From Ciborinia camelliae (lineage: Eukaryota; Ascomycota; Leotiomycetes; Helotiales; Sclerotiniaceae): DNA of 64,000 bases. Within the stretch, counting starts at the first letter, position 1. Every line of letters begins with the position of its first letter. Shown one piece after another: positions 12,657-24,243 of this stretch. The notes beneath the pieces were generated by a model. That model searched no databases and had not been told where the DNA came from. It saw only the letters and a program-made list of their open reading frames with translations. Location of the stretch: assembly GCA_025890175.1 (NCBI GenBank), contig JANPYM010000002.1:2556006-2620005 (forward strand). Reading direction: 5' to 3'. A program made the position numbers and the translations under genes.

Positions 12657-14595
12657 ATGGCTCCAAAGAAGATCCCAACACCTCCTACTCGAGTTTCAAC
12701 TCGTAAATCCTCTCCTCCAAAGAACATACAAGTCGAGGCAACTACTTCTAAAGTAACGAAGAAAGCTCTCGCACCTAAAAAGGTTAATGTCGCAAAAGTC
12801 GCAAAAGTCGCGCCTCAAAAGAAAGTCACTCCCGCTGTCGCAAAGAAGGCAGCAAAGGCACAGGCAGATGCAATTAAGAAGACTGCCACCACTGCCAAAT
12901 CTACCACCGTCAAGAAGACGACTATTACCAAAGCTGAAATGGCAAAGAAAATTGCTGCAGCCAAAGCCGCTCCAGCCAAGGCTGCTGCGCCAAAATCTAA
13001 CAAACGCAAGGCCACCGAAGATATCGATGAACCTGCAGCCAAACCCTCGAAGAAAGCGAGAGTTACCAAACCCACTACTGTCTCCAAAAAGCCTGCCACC
13101 AAAGCAGCTGCGAAACCCGCCCCTCCCGCTCCAAAGCCAAAAGCCGCCCCAAAGCCAAAAGCCGCCCCAAAGCCAAAGGCCGCTCCAAAGCCAAAGGCTG
13201 CTCCAAAGCCTAAAGCTCCAAAAGTTGTCAAACCACAAGTTGTGAAGCCAAAGGTGATTATCAACACCGCTCCTACTCAACTCTTGGACATTTATGTCTG
13301 TGGTTGCAACGAAGCTGGCGAGCTTGGTCTTGGTCTTCAAACTAAAAAGTCCACCATTGCTCGTCCAGTCAAAAATCCTGACCTTACTGCTCGTGGTGTT
13401 GTCCAGATGGTTGCTGGAGGTATGCACGGAGCTGCTCTTACCAAGGACAACAAGATTCTTACATGGGGTGTGAACGATGGCAAACCATTGGGCAGATACA
13501 CCGAAGGCTGGGTGGCACCTGAGAAGGATGCCGATGCAGAATCAGACGATGAGGTCGAGTCCACAGCCGCCCAAAACCCATTGGAGAGCACACCCGGCGA
13601 GGTTGATATGACCAACGTACCAGAAGGTACCATCTTCACACAGATTGCTGCAGGCGATAACGCAACATATGCTGTCACTAACGATGGCTTGGTCTATGGA
13701 TGGGGATCTGTTCGAGTAAGTTGCATCACCACATCATTTTTGAAATCATACTAACAATCTTCAGGGTGCTGATGGACCAATGGGCTTCACCAAGGATGTC
13801 AATGAGGCCTTGACCCCAATGCTCATTCCTGGCTTGAAGAAGATTGTCAAGATTGCCGCCGGAAACAACCACTACCTCGCTCTCAATAACAAGGGCTCTG
13901 TTTTCGCATGGGGTGCTGGTGAGCATAATCAACTTGGTCGAAGAATTGTTGAACGTACAAGATTGAATGCTCTTGTTCCTCGGGAATTTGGTCTACCAAA
14001 GGCCATGGTCGACATCTTCTGTGGATCAGAACATAGTTTCGCTCTCCACAAGAATGGTACTGTTTACTCATGGGGAGCAAATAACATGGGTCAATGTGGT
14101 CAATTCAACAAAGATGGAACTTTGACCGAAGAAGTTACTTCAATTGCCACCAAAGTCGATATTCTCAAAGGCAAGAATATCAAGATGATGGCCGCAGGAA
14201 ATGCTTCCTCCTTGGCACTTACTCACGAGGGCGAGGTCTTGATGTTCGGCAAAGCCATTGATGGACTAGCTGGTGTGGATGTCGAGGCACTTCCAGAGGA
14301 AGTCATCATCAGAAATGAACGTAACCAAAGATCGATCATCAAAACACCAATCACCTTGCCATTCAAGGGATCATTCATTGCTGTAGGCAGTGATCATAAC
14401 ATCGTCCTTGGCCCAGAAGGTACCGGTGGTCACCATGCTTGGGGATTCAATACTTACCGACAGACTGGTTTGGAGGATGACGAAGATGTTTATATCGCGG
14501 AAGAGCTTGAAAACAAGCATATTAATGGAAAGAAGTTGGTCTGGGCAGCTGGTGGTGGCCAGTTTACCTTCTTGGCCGGTATTCCCGAAAACTAA
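12657..14595 (+). CDS. pim1: RCC1/Pim1-type guanine nucleotide exchange factor for Ran
   Basis: Two exons (12657-13715 and 13765-14595) are joined across a 49-nt intron with a CTAAC branch site, giving about 629 aa. From about residue 210 onward the protein is a seven-bladed RCC1 propeller. Diagnostic repeats include CGCNEAGELGLG, MVAGGMHGAALT, AGDNATYAVTNDGLVYGWGS, AAGNNHYLALNNKGSVFAWG, GSEHSFALHKNGTVYSWGAN and VGSDHNIVLG. This family loads GTP onto Ran on chromatin and so drives nuclear transport and spindle assembly. The first 200 residues are extremely Lys/Ala/Pro rich, histone-H1-like, and include about five tandem KPKAAP hexapeptides. That tail is much longer than in the yeast proteins and probably supplies DNA/nucleosome binding and nuclear localisation (inference). 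The start lies in strong context (AAGATGG). A TC-rich leader precedes it. Confidence 0.95.
13130..13220 (+). repeat. 18-bp tandem repeat encoding KPKAAP units in the RCC1 tail
   Basis: About five copies of an 18-bp unit (CCAAAGCCAAAAGCCGCC and variants) encode the repeated KPKAAP motif. Third-position changes between copies leave the peptide unchanged. Confidence 0.85.
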
Positions 14596-15337
14596 ATGGG
14601 CATGATGCAGCATTGGTTTTCTCTTTTTTTTTTTCTCAATTGTTCACTTGTAAATAGAACATTCATGTATGGCGTTGGCGGCATTCATAAGACCGCATGG
14701 ATAGGTATCAAATCATGGAATCAAATGCATGGCATGGTATGGAAGAATAGAAACTTGGAGGATCATTGGGCGTTTGTGGTTTTTGTATGAATTGTCGTTT
14801 TGAGTTTTTCGGGGTTTTTTGTTTGAAGTACTTGGATTGGTTTGGTTTGGTTTGGGCTGGTTTGGTTTGGTTGTTTGGTTGTTTTTGTTTGTGTAGATTA
14901 TCCACCTGTCTGTTTGTCTACTTTCATAGGTACTGTCTTTTTTACAGGGTACTTTTTTATGTACCTACCTTGTTTTGCTCTTTGAATTGGAATGGAATGA
15001 ATATAAAATAAAATACTCGAGATCAATTAATGGATGAATGAATGAATGATTACCTATCTAGGTATCTATCTATCTACTGTTCATGCATGGTCTTTGGGTT
15101 ATTGTGATGGGTGGATGAGTGTGTGATATGAGTGAAATGTGAGTGAAATATGAGTGAAATGTGTGTAAAATGTGTGTGAAATGTGAGTGAAATGATGTGT
15201 GAAATATGAGTGAAATGTGAAAGGGATGGGAAAGGTTGGAAAAGGTAGGTAGGTACTATACTGGATACAATACTGGATACAATACTGGGACTTGGAATTG
15301 GAATTCGAAGCTTTACGGAGGGAGTGGAGAGAGTATT

Positions 15338-15380
15338 GGTAGGTAGGTAGGTAGGTAGGTAGGTAGGTAGGTAGGTAGGT
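15338..15380 (+). repeat. (GGTA)n microsatellite
   Basis: There are about eleven uninterrupted GGTA units, the longest local instance of a tetranucleotide theme found throughout the window. Confidence 0.9.
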
Positions 15381-18300
15381 TGTATAGGTGGGTAGGTATT
15401 GGTAGATGTGAGCGTGAGCGTGATGATTATCTCGTAGTACCTAGTACCTAGTACCTAGGTATCTATCTAGGTATTTATCGAATGATTGATTGATTGATCA
15501 AATTGGAAGGAGGAGGAGGTGGAAGAGGAGTAATAGAGTAATAGAATAAAAGATGGAAGATAAAGTATATCTCCCTCCTCCATCTCCTTTCTCCATATCC
15601 CCCTCCCCCCCATCTTATCCCATCACCATCCCTTTCCCCCCATCTCATCTCATCCCATCTCATCCCATCCCCATCCCCCTCCTCCCCCAATCCCCCTTTC
15701 CCTCCTCCCTTCTTTATCACCCTTCCCCATCCCACATCCCACAACCCACATCCCATCATAAATCATAAATCATAAATCATTTTATAAAATCATTTCATAA
15801 AAACATCCGGTATCAATCAAGTTTCATATAGAATCTAGATATACTTTGAGCAGACAGTAGATGGGTAGGTAGATACCTACACAGAGTTAATCTCAATCTC
15901 GATCTCAATCTCAATCTCAATCTCAATCAATGAAATGTATGGCGTCAGAGTGTGCCGGCGGTATTTATTTATTTATTTTGCCTCTTGGATCTTGGCTTAA
16001 TGAAGATGATGATGATGATGATGATGATAGAAAGGCAGCTGGAAAGTAGACGGACCAGATGTATCGGAGAGACCCGGATGATAATAACATAACATAATAT
16101 CACATAATATTATATATCGATTATAGACTATAGATTATATATAGATTATACTCCATCGATAGGTAGGTAGATAGATAGACAACGATAAGAAGCATACATA
16201 CATACATACATACATACAACGCAGTCCAATCCAATCCAATCCAATCCACGCACAGTGCTATTAGGAGCTCTATAAAGTCCAGCCGTGAATCCTCTTATCC
16301 ATCCATGCATACATAATAAGTTTTCCAACTTTCCCACTTTCCCACTTTCCCACTGTCCCACCGTCCAATTTGCAAGCCGACGACCCGCGCTTCAATTTGA
16401 AACATCATATCACATCCTGTTCTGGCGTGAAGTTTCATATATATAATTACCTACCTACCTACCAATCTAATCTCATCCCAAGTTCCATCCAGATTCCAGA
16501 TTCCAAGTTCCAAGAGCCTACGCGACTGCGCGGCTGCGCCCCAAACGATATGTAAAACAGAGTGAGTACTAGGTATATGTACAACAATAATAGACCAAAC
16601 CAAACTAAACCAAACTAAATACTACCTACTACCTACTACCTACTACCTACTACCTACTACCTACTACCTACCTACTATACCAACAGACAGATATAAAAAG
16701 AAGGCAGTGGCAGCCGCGTGCAGACATCGAATCGACATTGAGATTTCCATACGCAACCAACAACAAGGACATACACACATACATACATACATACATACAA
16801 ACATACAAACCGAAACACGAAGCCGAAAGCCCAACCTAACATGCAGACGTCGATGCCGCGGCGCGTCTCATCTCGTGCCCGTGCCGGTCCCCCCAGAGTT
16901 TCGTGGGAGCGATGTACTTGCGTTTGCGGATTTATTGACGACTTACATAGGTAGATACCGTACCGTACCGTACCTACCTACCTAGGATGCAGATCCTGTG
17001 CCATGCCATGCCCATGCCGTGCGGCGAAGATGCTATCTATCCATCCATCCATCCATCCATCCTTATGAGAACAAGCATTGATAGCGCGAGAGAGAGAGAG
17101 AAAAAAAGACATAAAGACTCGAACGCCATCCGAGAGTCAAGATACGAACTGGTACGAGCGTTGAGGAATCGTAACGGGGCCCATCCATCGTAACTAGGTA
17201 CTATCTATCCAGCGACATCGAGGGCCGGGCTCAAGACGTGAAGTGCACGATGTCTTTGATGACGAAGCAAAAACTTGAATGCTGCTTGTGCAAGACCTCA
17301 AGACTTCAAGACCTCCATCCGTTCCGTTCCACTTCCCGCGAGAAAGAAAGAAAGAAAATAAATGAATGGAATGGAATGGAATGGAATTGAATTGAATTGA
17401 ATTGAATTGAATTGAAAGAAAGTTTCAACGTCGTGCTCCAATTATGCGATGTGAACAACGTTGGTCTGCGATTTTGACAATCTCCGACGTATGCGGATTG
17501 CGCAACTTGTCCCCAAAGATTTCATCTCTTTTGACATGTACCAAGTATCTTTTTCGTGAAGAATGACATGGAGTGATGGTTCGCATTGAATATTGGATGT
17601 GCTGAGAAATGAGGATACGATCCCAAAGGGAGGGAATGCATGCCCTTGCATATCTCTTCCCAATTGGGGGGAAAGTAAATCGTTGCCAAGACAGCCCATC
17701 ATACGTCCGATCGGAGATGGGGATGATTCAGAAGGGCCAAAAAAAGAAGGTTTTCGCGGTGCGGAAAATGATTGCTGGATGCTCCGAGATATTATTGAAA
17801 GGGGAGCGCATTCTGGTCCTTAAGATAAGCTTATGTCTTGAATAGCTGAGCTGACTTTTGATTCTCGGCTTGTTGTTTATGGATTTCAGAACTTTATTAT
17901 TCGAATGTTTAATGTTAGAGATAGTCTATAGGGTGTGAACTTTGGCCATGCCGTATTGCGGCCATCATGGTGATACATTGCTGACCGGAAGGTGTAATAG
18001 ATTCCCCAGGAAGCTGAATGAGTGGAGAAGTAAGAAAAGCTCAGAGCGTACCGTATATAAACTTTCGATACAAGATGACAATTGCTTAGCATACGCGGTA
18101 CCAACTGGAGTCTCATCACACTATTTGATGACTCGATAATTGTTGTTACAGTGGGGATTTGGTACTTCCGGCATGATGAATTGTTCCATCCTATAGGCTA
18201 TGCGTTACGAACCGTAATACACGGGGTTGGTTGAATTTTCTTACTTCTAACCTCCTCTACATAAGTCGTTGAAACTCATCAACCGGTCCGCAGGCTGTTG

Positions 18301-21300
18301 GAGCCCGTGTGGCTGGTTCGGAGGATGCATTTTGACCGTTTAGATGGTAGGATCGTCAGCACCACCTATCAATCCGTGTTATGTATATGAATGATCACCT
18401 GTGAGAAAAAAGGGAGGCGATCGTGGAGAAAGCTAACAAGTATAGGATTGGAGCGTGATAGATAGGTATGTTGTGGAAGATCAATCAAATCAAGGTAGGA
18501 ATTTTTAGTCTTCTTTACCTACCTAGGTACCTACCTAGTAGCCAGCCATAGCCATCGATACTGTGATTCGAGAGCTCTTTTGGTTTGGTGCAAGGAAGAA
18601 AAAGTGACGTGGTACAGGAGGCAGCCATACACTGCCACGAGGATCTGATTACCCCTGTGTGGTTCTGTTCACACGGTATGTAACTCTTTTGGCTGCATTG
18701 CTACCCTTTACGTGTCAGGCTACAATTCGGAATGTAAAAGTGATTTAAGTACCGTCCGTACCTACAGAAATGCACCCCGCATAGCATATGTATGCAGTGC
18801 AGACTGTGCAGAGGCAGACTGGGCAGTTTGATTATTGATGTAGATGAGTTGTTCGGTGGAGAAGGAGAAAGATGTGAGGATTGAGATTGTTGGTTGGATG
18901 ATGTGAATCATGAATCGTGAATCGTGATTCGTGATGATGCTTGGGTGGACCGATGGATGGTGGTGGTGGAATCTGGATGATGATAATGATAATGATAATG
19001 GGTTATCCCTTGATGTAGGTACTTACTGTACAGTCTGTACTCCGGATAGTCATTCAATCAATCCATCAATCAATCAATCAATAGAAGAATGGGAAGAGAA
19101 GAGGAGGAGCAAGGGATTGGAATATTATTATAATTTATACCTACCTATAGCATGATTGAGTTTAATTTAGATGATCGTACTATCATAATATAATATCATC
19201 AAAGATCTAAAGTAAACTTGTCAGCCATGATCCATGATCCATCCATCATCCATCAGCCTGTGCCCCTAGATGAAGGCTTTTCGGGGAAAAGGGTGACGAC
19301 TTGAAAGACCGGGCATCATTGGAACTTGGAAGCTTTAGGTATGACAGACTAGGTGGATAGGTAGCTGGTACAGTAGGGTACATTCTTTAAAATGAGACTG
19401 GGGAAAAGAAAAGATGTAAGATGTAACCTGGAAGATGTAAGATGTAAGATGTATGAGACGACGAGTTCCAATCGGTAGGCATAGGCGGCTAAGTACCTAC
19501 CTCCTACCTAGGTCAACCATGAATGTCAAAGACTCAAAAATTACAAGGAAGATACGAAGATACCACCTGGCCAGCCATAAAATGTATTGCGTACCTTAAT
19601 CCTACCTTGATCCTAGGTACCTTGATCCTACGGTATGTACGGAGTATATGGATGGGTAGGTAGTAGGTATGGATAATGCGGGAATGGTACCTGTCATCCT
19701 CCTGTCATCCTAGAAATTGGTTTCCGTTTATGAATGATGATGAATGATGATTCATACATAATATGTATATTATTAGGTATAGTAAAGTGGTACCCACGTC
19801 CCACATCCCGCATCCAGAGAATTTTGAAAGAATTCCTAGGTTCTATCAGGATTCAGGAATCCCTAAAGAAGACAGACATCGGCACCGGGCCGGCAGCGAT
19901 ACGAGATATATCTCGATTCTGTAGGTACTCCGGAGTCCGTACCTAGCTCGTACTGACAACACAAGCATTGCATATATTTTATACCACCTAGGTACCCAAC
20001 CTTACATAAACAACATAAACAACGCACAAAACATATCGCGAATAATACCTACTTAGGATACGTAAGCGATCCCGGATTTACAATGTTCTAGATCGAGAAG
20101 GAAATGCCAATCGCGTAAAGAAAAGTATAATACCTAGCTCGACTCTTTTTTCAATACATTTTTCTCTCTCTCTTCTATTATCCATATCAAGATTCGACGA
20201 TTCAATTTGATCTCGTGCCTAAGGTAAAGCTTAATATCCACTGCGTATTTTGGGTTTTGGTGGGTTGAAGGTGGAAATATGGGAAATACGGATTAAGGTT
20301 TCCCGAGGTCATCTCGTACCTACCTCACTTGGGTTTGAAGCCCATGGGCCAATGGATTAGCTAGTTATTCAAGGGAGGGGAGGGGAATCGAAGGGAAACT
20401 TAAGGCATTCTCCGTACCGAGCGCCTATAACTTGCGATTGTAACCTAGGTGGTATTTATTATTAGAAATATCTAGGTAACTGAAGGTAGATATTTATTAA
20501 TTAATGACTATCTAGGGAAGTATTAACTTCATATAATAAACTTTATATAAATAAGACTTACATTATTATTAGGTTATGATTAAAGGTTATTTTTGCAGTA
20601 CTGTCGGTATATTATAGATGAGAGAAGACTGAAGACAGAAAGACTGAAGACAAGACTCAAGACTCATCAAGAGGCACAAATTATATCTATTGTACGAAAC
20701 GAGGTAAGATTACATATAGATACCTATATAGGTACATACAGTACATACAGTACATAACTACAAAGTTGCGAGTACCTACCTAGGTGTATACGGCACAAGC
20801 AGGAGAAAAGGAGAGCTTTTAATAAGTTCAGTACGACCTAGGGAGTGAGGTCAAAATAATACACAGTAGATCTATTTTATATGGGAAAGGGAAGGAAGTT
20901 CAAGATCAAACCACTTCTTCCTCTTCCTCTTAATCCAATCCAATCCAATCCAATCAATCAGCCACAGCCAACAAATCTATCCATCTTGATTCTTCATCAT
21001 CTCATCGCATCTCATCCCATCCCATCCAAATTGCAATCCTAATAATCTCATCCCTCTTTTCCCAATCACCTCCTCCAAAAAACCCAACCTCCAGAGCCCA
21101 CCTTGGACCAATTCACACACTCTCTTCTAAGTTCTCATAATACCTACCTAATAATTCACACACCTCGTACATCTCCACTTGTACACCCACACACCACGCG
21201 CACACATACCAGCCAACGAACCAACCATATCTTCTCATCTAAATTTTATCTTCCCTCTCCCTTACTTTCTCAATTAAAAGAATTCCAATTTCAAATACCA

Positions 21301-21510
21301 ACTGCACCATTCGAATTACAAGTTACATTCCCTCACAATCCGGATCCCCCGAATTTATCAAAAAAAGATCTCGACCATTTCGATATCAATTCTCCATCGT
21401 TTCGTCCTGCCTGTCTGGCTTAAACGTTTACTTTTCATCTGGTCGAATTACACACACACACATACAAATCATATCAACCAAAGCAGCGCGATTATATTGG
21501 AGTGAACGTC

Positions 21511-21561
21511 ATGCGAGCGCAAACGCGATCCACTTTCACAAATCATTTTTCAATTTATTAA
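21511..21561 (+). promoter_or_regulatory. Upstream ORF (16 codons) in the putative leader of the 814-aa gene
   Basis: An ATG at 21511 opens a 16-codon frame ending at TAA, 238 nt before the main start. Whether it lies in the mature leader depends on the unmapped transcription start. Confidence 0.3.
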
Positions 21562-21649
21562 TTTGCGACCAAGGAAGCACCTCGTGGGAGTTTAAACGTT
21601 TTATAGCTTGCTCACACATAACCTCGGTCGAGATTTATAATTCTTGGCC

Positions 21650-21673
21650 ATGATCAACGCGTGCAAACACTAA
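21650..21673 (+). promoter_or_regulatory. Upstream ORF (7 codons)
   Basis: ATG at 21650 (context GGCCATGA) is followed by seven codons and TAA. It lies 126 nt upstream of the main start. Confidence 0.3.
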
Positions 21674-21798
21674 ATCGAAATTCTGGAGCTCCTTGAAGGT
21701 TTATACTTTTTTTTCACAAGGAATATATTAACGCCCAAGGCCAGCCTCGTAAATATTGAGAGGGGTACAACTTCTGTCTTACACATATCGATGGAAAG

Positions 21799-24243
21799 AT
21801 GGGTATGTGGCCGTTCCGTTGGAAAAGTACTCGCAGAGCGTCGCGCAGTGGGGCAATCAATTCTCGTTCGGGAGACTCAACCATGCACAATGCTGGCACA
21901 CAACGGGACCCTGGAAGGCATGACGGATCCGAATTAAACCTCTCATCGGTCCCTGAGAGAAGGAGAAGCCGGAGGGAAACTCAAAGGAGAAGAAAATCCT
22001 CGATGGATTCGAAAAAATTACAGAAGTCCGCCAGGCAAAGAACCTACAGTTTTTCTCCTGGTCGAAACGATAGCATACGTGTGCCCAGAGACGCGCATAG
22101 ACCCCCATTTCCCTCGTTACCCCCCACAGACGTTCGAAACGGAGAAGAAACAACAATGGGAGTTACAGGTCAACAAGCCGAGAGTTTACAGGATTGGCAC
22201 AGAGTGCCGACTTTACACAAAAGAAGCGCCGCGGAACTTTCAAGGCGAAAGTCGAGTAAGAAGCGGAAGGAGGAATGCAATAGGGAGGAGGAAATTAAAG
22301 CAATGGTTTCTTTTATGCCTAATAGACCGGCCGTGGATGCATCATCTTCTGGTCGTTCCATCAAGAGGGATAGTAAGAGAATGCGAACTGGATTGAAAGG
22401 AAATTTACACAACCCCCATTCCGATATTTCATTACCAACGGCGGAATCGATGCGATCCTCGGTATCCTCGAATTCCATAAATCACAAATCGTGGAGAATA
22501 TCTGCTTTGGACTCATTAGCACCACGGCCTACAATTCGACATTCCGAAAACCCTCGATATGTGCCTGGTGCATCTGGTTTTGGTTCGGATATATCTGAAT
22601 CACAGAGGCGGCGTATTTCAGAGCGTATAGATATTCCAGAAGAGGTGCTAAAAGCAAATAAGCGAATTGACGAACTCGCCGATGATCTGGATTCGCGAGA
22701 GCTGCGCGAGCTTATGGAAAGAGACCAAAAGAGGCGTGAAAGAAAGAAGTTGGCTGAAAAGATGAAGGTCGAGAGAAGGGTATCAAGGGAGCAGGAGAAA
22801 CAGAAGGCCGAAGAAGCAGCTGCAGCTCGATATGGCACGCCACCACCGGATAACATGGAGAGAGGGGTCTTGGGGAGAGAGATAGTAGGCTTAGGCATTG
22901 GAACTTCTGCGGTAACAACATCAAGTAAGAGAAGAGGCTCGGATACTTGGGATTCTGGCAGAGGAAAGCGACCTGCGGATGTCTTCCTTAAAGATTCTGC
23001 CAGTCGCGAAACACCATTCGCCGACGAGAACTTAACCTCGTCTTCCGGACATTCTGAACCATTCTTGGGAACTGCGCAGGTTGGTACCATTGGCAAAGCT
23101 AACATTTCACCACCTGCCTCACCGCGAGGCCATGTTCGAGGACCTTCGAATATCTCACAGGTGATGAACTTAGACAAATCCAGGACTCCTTCTCCAGCTA
23201 AGAAACAGCGAGTAGAAGCAGAACCTGTCAAACAGCCCGTGGAAGCCAGAGCCTCTCAATCATGGACATCATTTTTTAGACGAAGCAAGAGACTGAGCAG
23301 AGCTTCCACACCATCCTTCTCTAACACTTCGCGGGAAACAGTACAGACTGGGCCACCACCGCATTTGGCGTATACACCAATGATCAGGCCAACATCGAAT
23401 ATTCCCAAACGAACGATGTCAAAATTTAGGGAAGATCTACCAGAACTTCCGATTTCACCACCAGACTCTCGAGTTCAATCCCCCGAAGCTGATGTTGTAC
23501 CACCGATACGAAAAGATTATCCAGACAAGAGATCCAGCTTACGAAGATCTCTAGAAGAACAACGCAGACATGATACTCCAATTAGTGTTATGCGTTTACG
23601 AGATAGCACTCCTACTAGTGGTCACAGATCAACAGATGTACCTTCACCTGAGCCACCTACTCTGCTTTCACAATCCCTTGCATCGATCGATTCCGAAGGA
23701 TCATGGCTTTCTGGAAAGAAAACCACTTCAAAACGAGGATCTACACAAATGACATTAGCACCATTACGCGATTCCGCCAGCTCTTTACAACAGCGCTACA
23801 AGGAGCTATCAGAATCTTCTGAAGAACTTGGAATTGCTGAAGACGAATACTTTAGTCGTATTACACCAGGTCCTGAGGAGGAAAATATGATGAAGCGTCA
23901 ATCTACTGGTCTTCCCATGGCTTCTAGTGATGAGGAAGATGGAGGTAGCATCAAGCAAAGCCCAATTCTGGAAGAGAAGACAAAATGGGGAGCTGTGGCA
24001 AGACATCCAACCGTGGTTCATCGTGAACGAGCAGAGTCTCGTGCAGGGCTTTTGGACGAGTCCGCTGAAGGTTCTGCAAGCTACCGAAGAAGTATTAGTT
24101 GTCAGGCTGAATTTGTCAATGAGGATAGCCCTGGTATTAGTAGAGCTACAAGTGTCGACATTGGACATGTCAGAAAAGTTAGTGCTGGTAGCGCGAGACT
24201 GCTTGACATGAAGCCAAGAGCTTCGGGGGAGGGACGTGTCTGA
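21799..24243 (+). CDS. Conserved-type disordered fungal protein, function unknown (814 aa)
   Basis: A single uninterrupted exon of 814 codons. I do not recognise a catalytic domain. The N-terminus (MGMWPFRWKSTRRASRS) is short, aromatic and basic. The following 200 residues are rich in Ser/Arg/Lys with nuclear-localisation-like clusters (RRRSRRETQRRRKSS, RRKSSKKRK). A charged helical segment at about residues 280-345 (IDELADDLDSRELRELMERD and onward) is a strong coiled-coil candidate. The remainder is Ser/Pro/Arg rich with many SP/TP sites, compatible with a heavily phosphorylated nuclear or cortical scaffold (inference). The start at 21799 has good context (AAAGATGG), but an ATG at 21791 opens an overlapping frame eight bases earlier, and two further short upstream ORFs precede it, so translation may be tuned. 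ATG at 21805 is an alternative in-frame start. Confidence 0.75.
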   Translation: MGMWPFRWKSTRRASRSGAINSRSGDSTMHNAGTQRDPGRHDGSELNLSSVPERRRSRRETQRRRKSSMDSKKLQKSARQRTYSFSPGRNDSIRVPRDAHRPPFPSLPPTDVRNGEETTMGVTGQQAESLQDWHRVPTLHKRSAAELSRRKSSKKRKEECNREEEIKAMVSFMPNRPAVDASSSGRSIKRDSKRMRTGLKGNLHNPHSDISLPTAESMRSSVSSNSINHKSWRISALDSLAPRPTIRHSENPRYVPGASGFGSDISESQRRRISERIDIPEEVLKANKRIDELADDLDSRELRELMERDQKRRERKKLAEKMKVERRVSREQEKQKAEEAAAARYGTPPPDNMERGVLGREIVGLGIGTSAVTTSSKRRGSDTWDSGRGKRPADVFLKDSASRETPFADENLTSSSGHSEPFLGTAQVGTIGKANISPPASPRGHVRGPSNISQVMNLDKSRTPSPAKKQRVEAEPVKQPVEARASQSWTSFFRRSKRLSRASTPSFSNTSRETVQTGPPPHLAYTPMIRPTSNIPKRTMSKFREDLPELPISPPDSRVQSPEADVVPPIRKDYPDKRSSLRRSLEEQRRHDTPISVMRLRDSTPTSGHRSTDVPSPEPPTLLSQSLASIDSEGSWLSGKKTTSKRGSTQMTLAPLRDSASSLQQRYKELSESSEELGIAEDEYFSRITPGPEEENMMKRQSTGLPMASSDEEDGGSIKQSPILEEKTKWGAVARHPTVVHRERAESRAGLLDESAEGSASYRRSISCQAEFVNEDSPGISRATSVDIGHVRKVSAGSARLLDMKPRASGEGRV

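Larger units (their letters stand above)
14596..21798. other. Long gene-poor, microsatellite-rich intergenic region
   Basis: No gene is supported across 7.2 kb. The stretch is dense in simple repeats: (GGTA)n at 15338-15380, TGAGTGAAA-type repeats near 15125-15215, (CATA)n near 16196-16218, CTACTAC runs at 16620-16675, (CATC)n at 17038-17062, and GGAAT/TTGAA runs at 17361-17416. Many TACCTACCTAGGTA-like motifs occur, for example near 18515-18540, 19500-19510 and 20745-20785. The last 0.8 kb is pyrimidine- and CA-rich and reads like a 5' leader of the gene at 21799. Confidence 0.55.

Noticed and set aside
12696..13427. Long minus-strand open frames opposite rcc1 (243 and 150 codons)
   Set aside because: They mirror the Lys/Ala/Pro-rich repeat of the sense gene, giving Gly/Phe/Trp runs. 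This is a composition shadow, not a gene.
16620..16680. Regular CTACTACC repeat resembling a CRISPR-style array
   Set aside because: Units are only 7-8 bp with no spacers; it is a plain microsatellite in a eukaryotic genome.
21103..21423. 106-codon frame upstream of the 814-aa gene
   Set aside because: It begins with TTG rather than ATG and has a His/Thr/Pro composition typical of a CA-rich leader.
22482..23231. 249-codon minus-strand frame inside the 814-aa gene
   Set aside because: Ser-rich antisense shadow of an Arg/Ser/Glu-rich coding exon; no motif.
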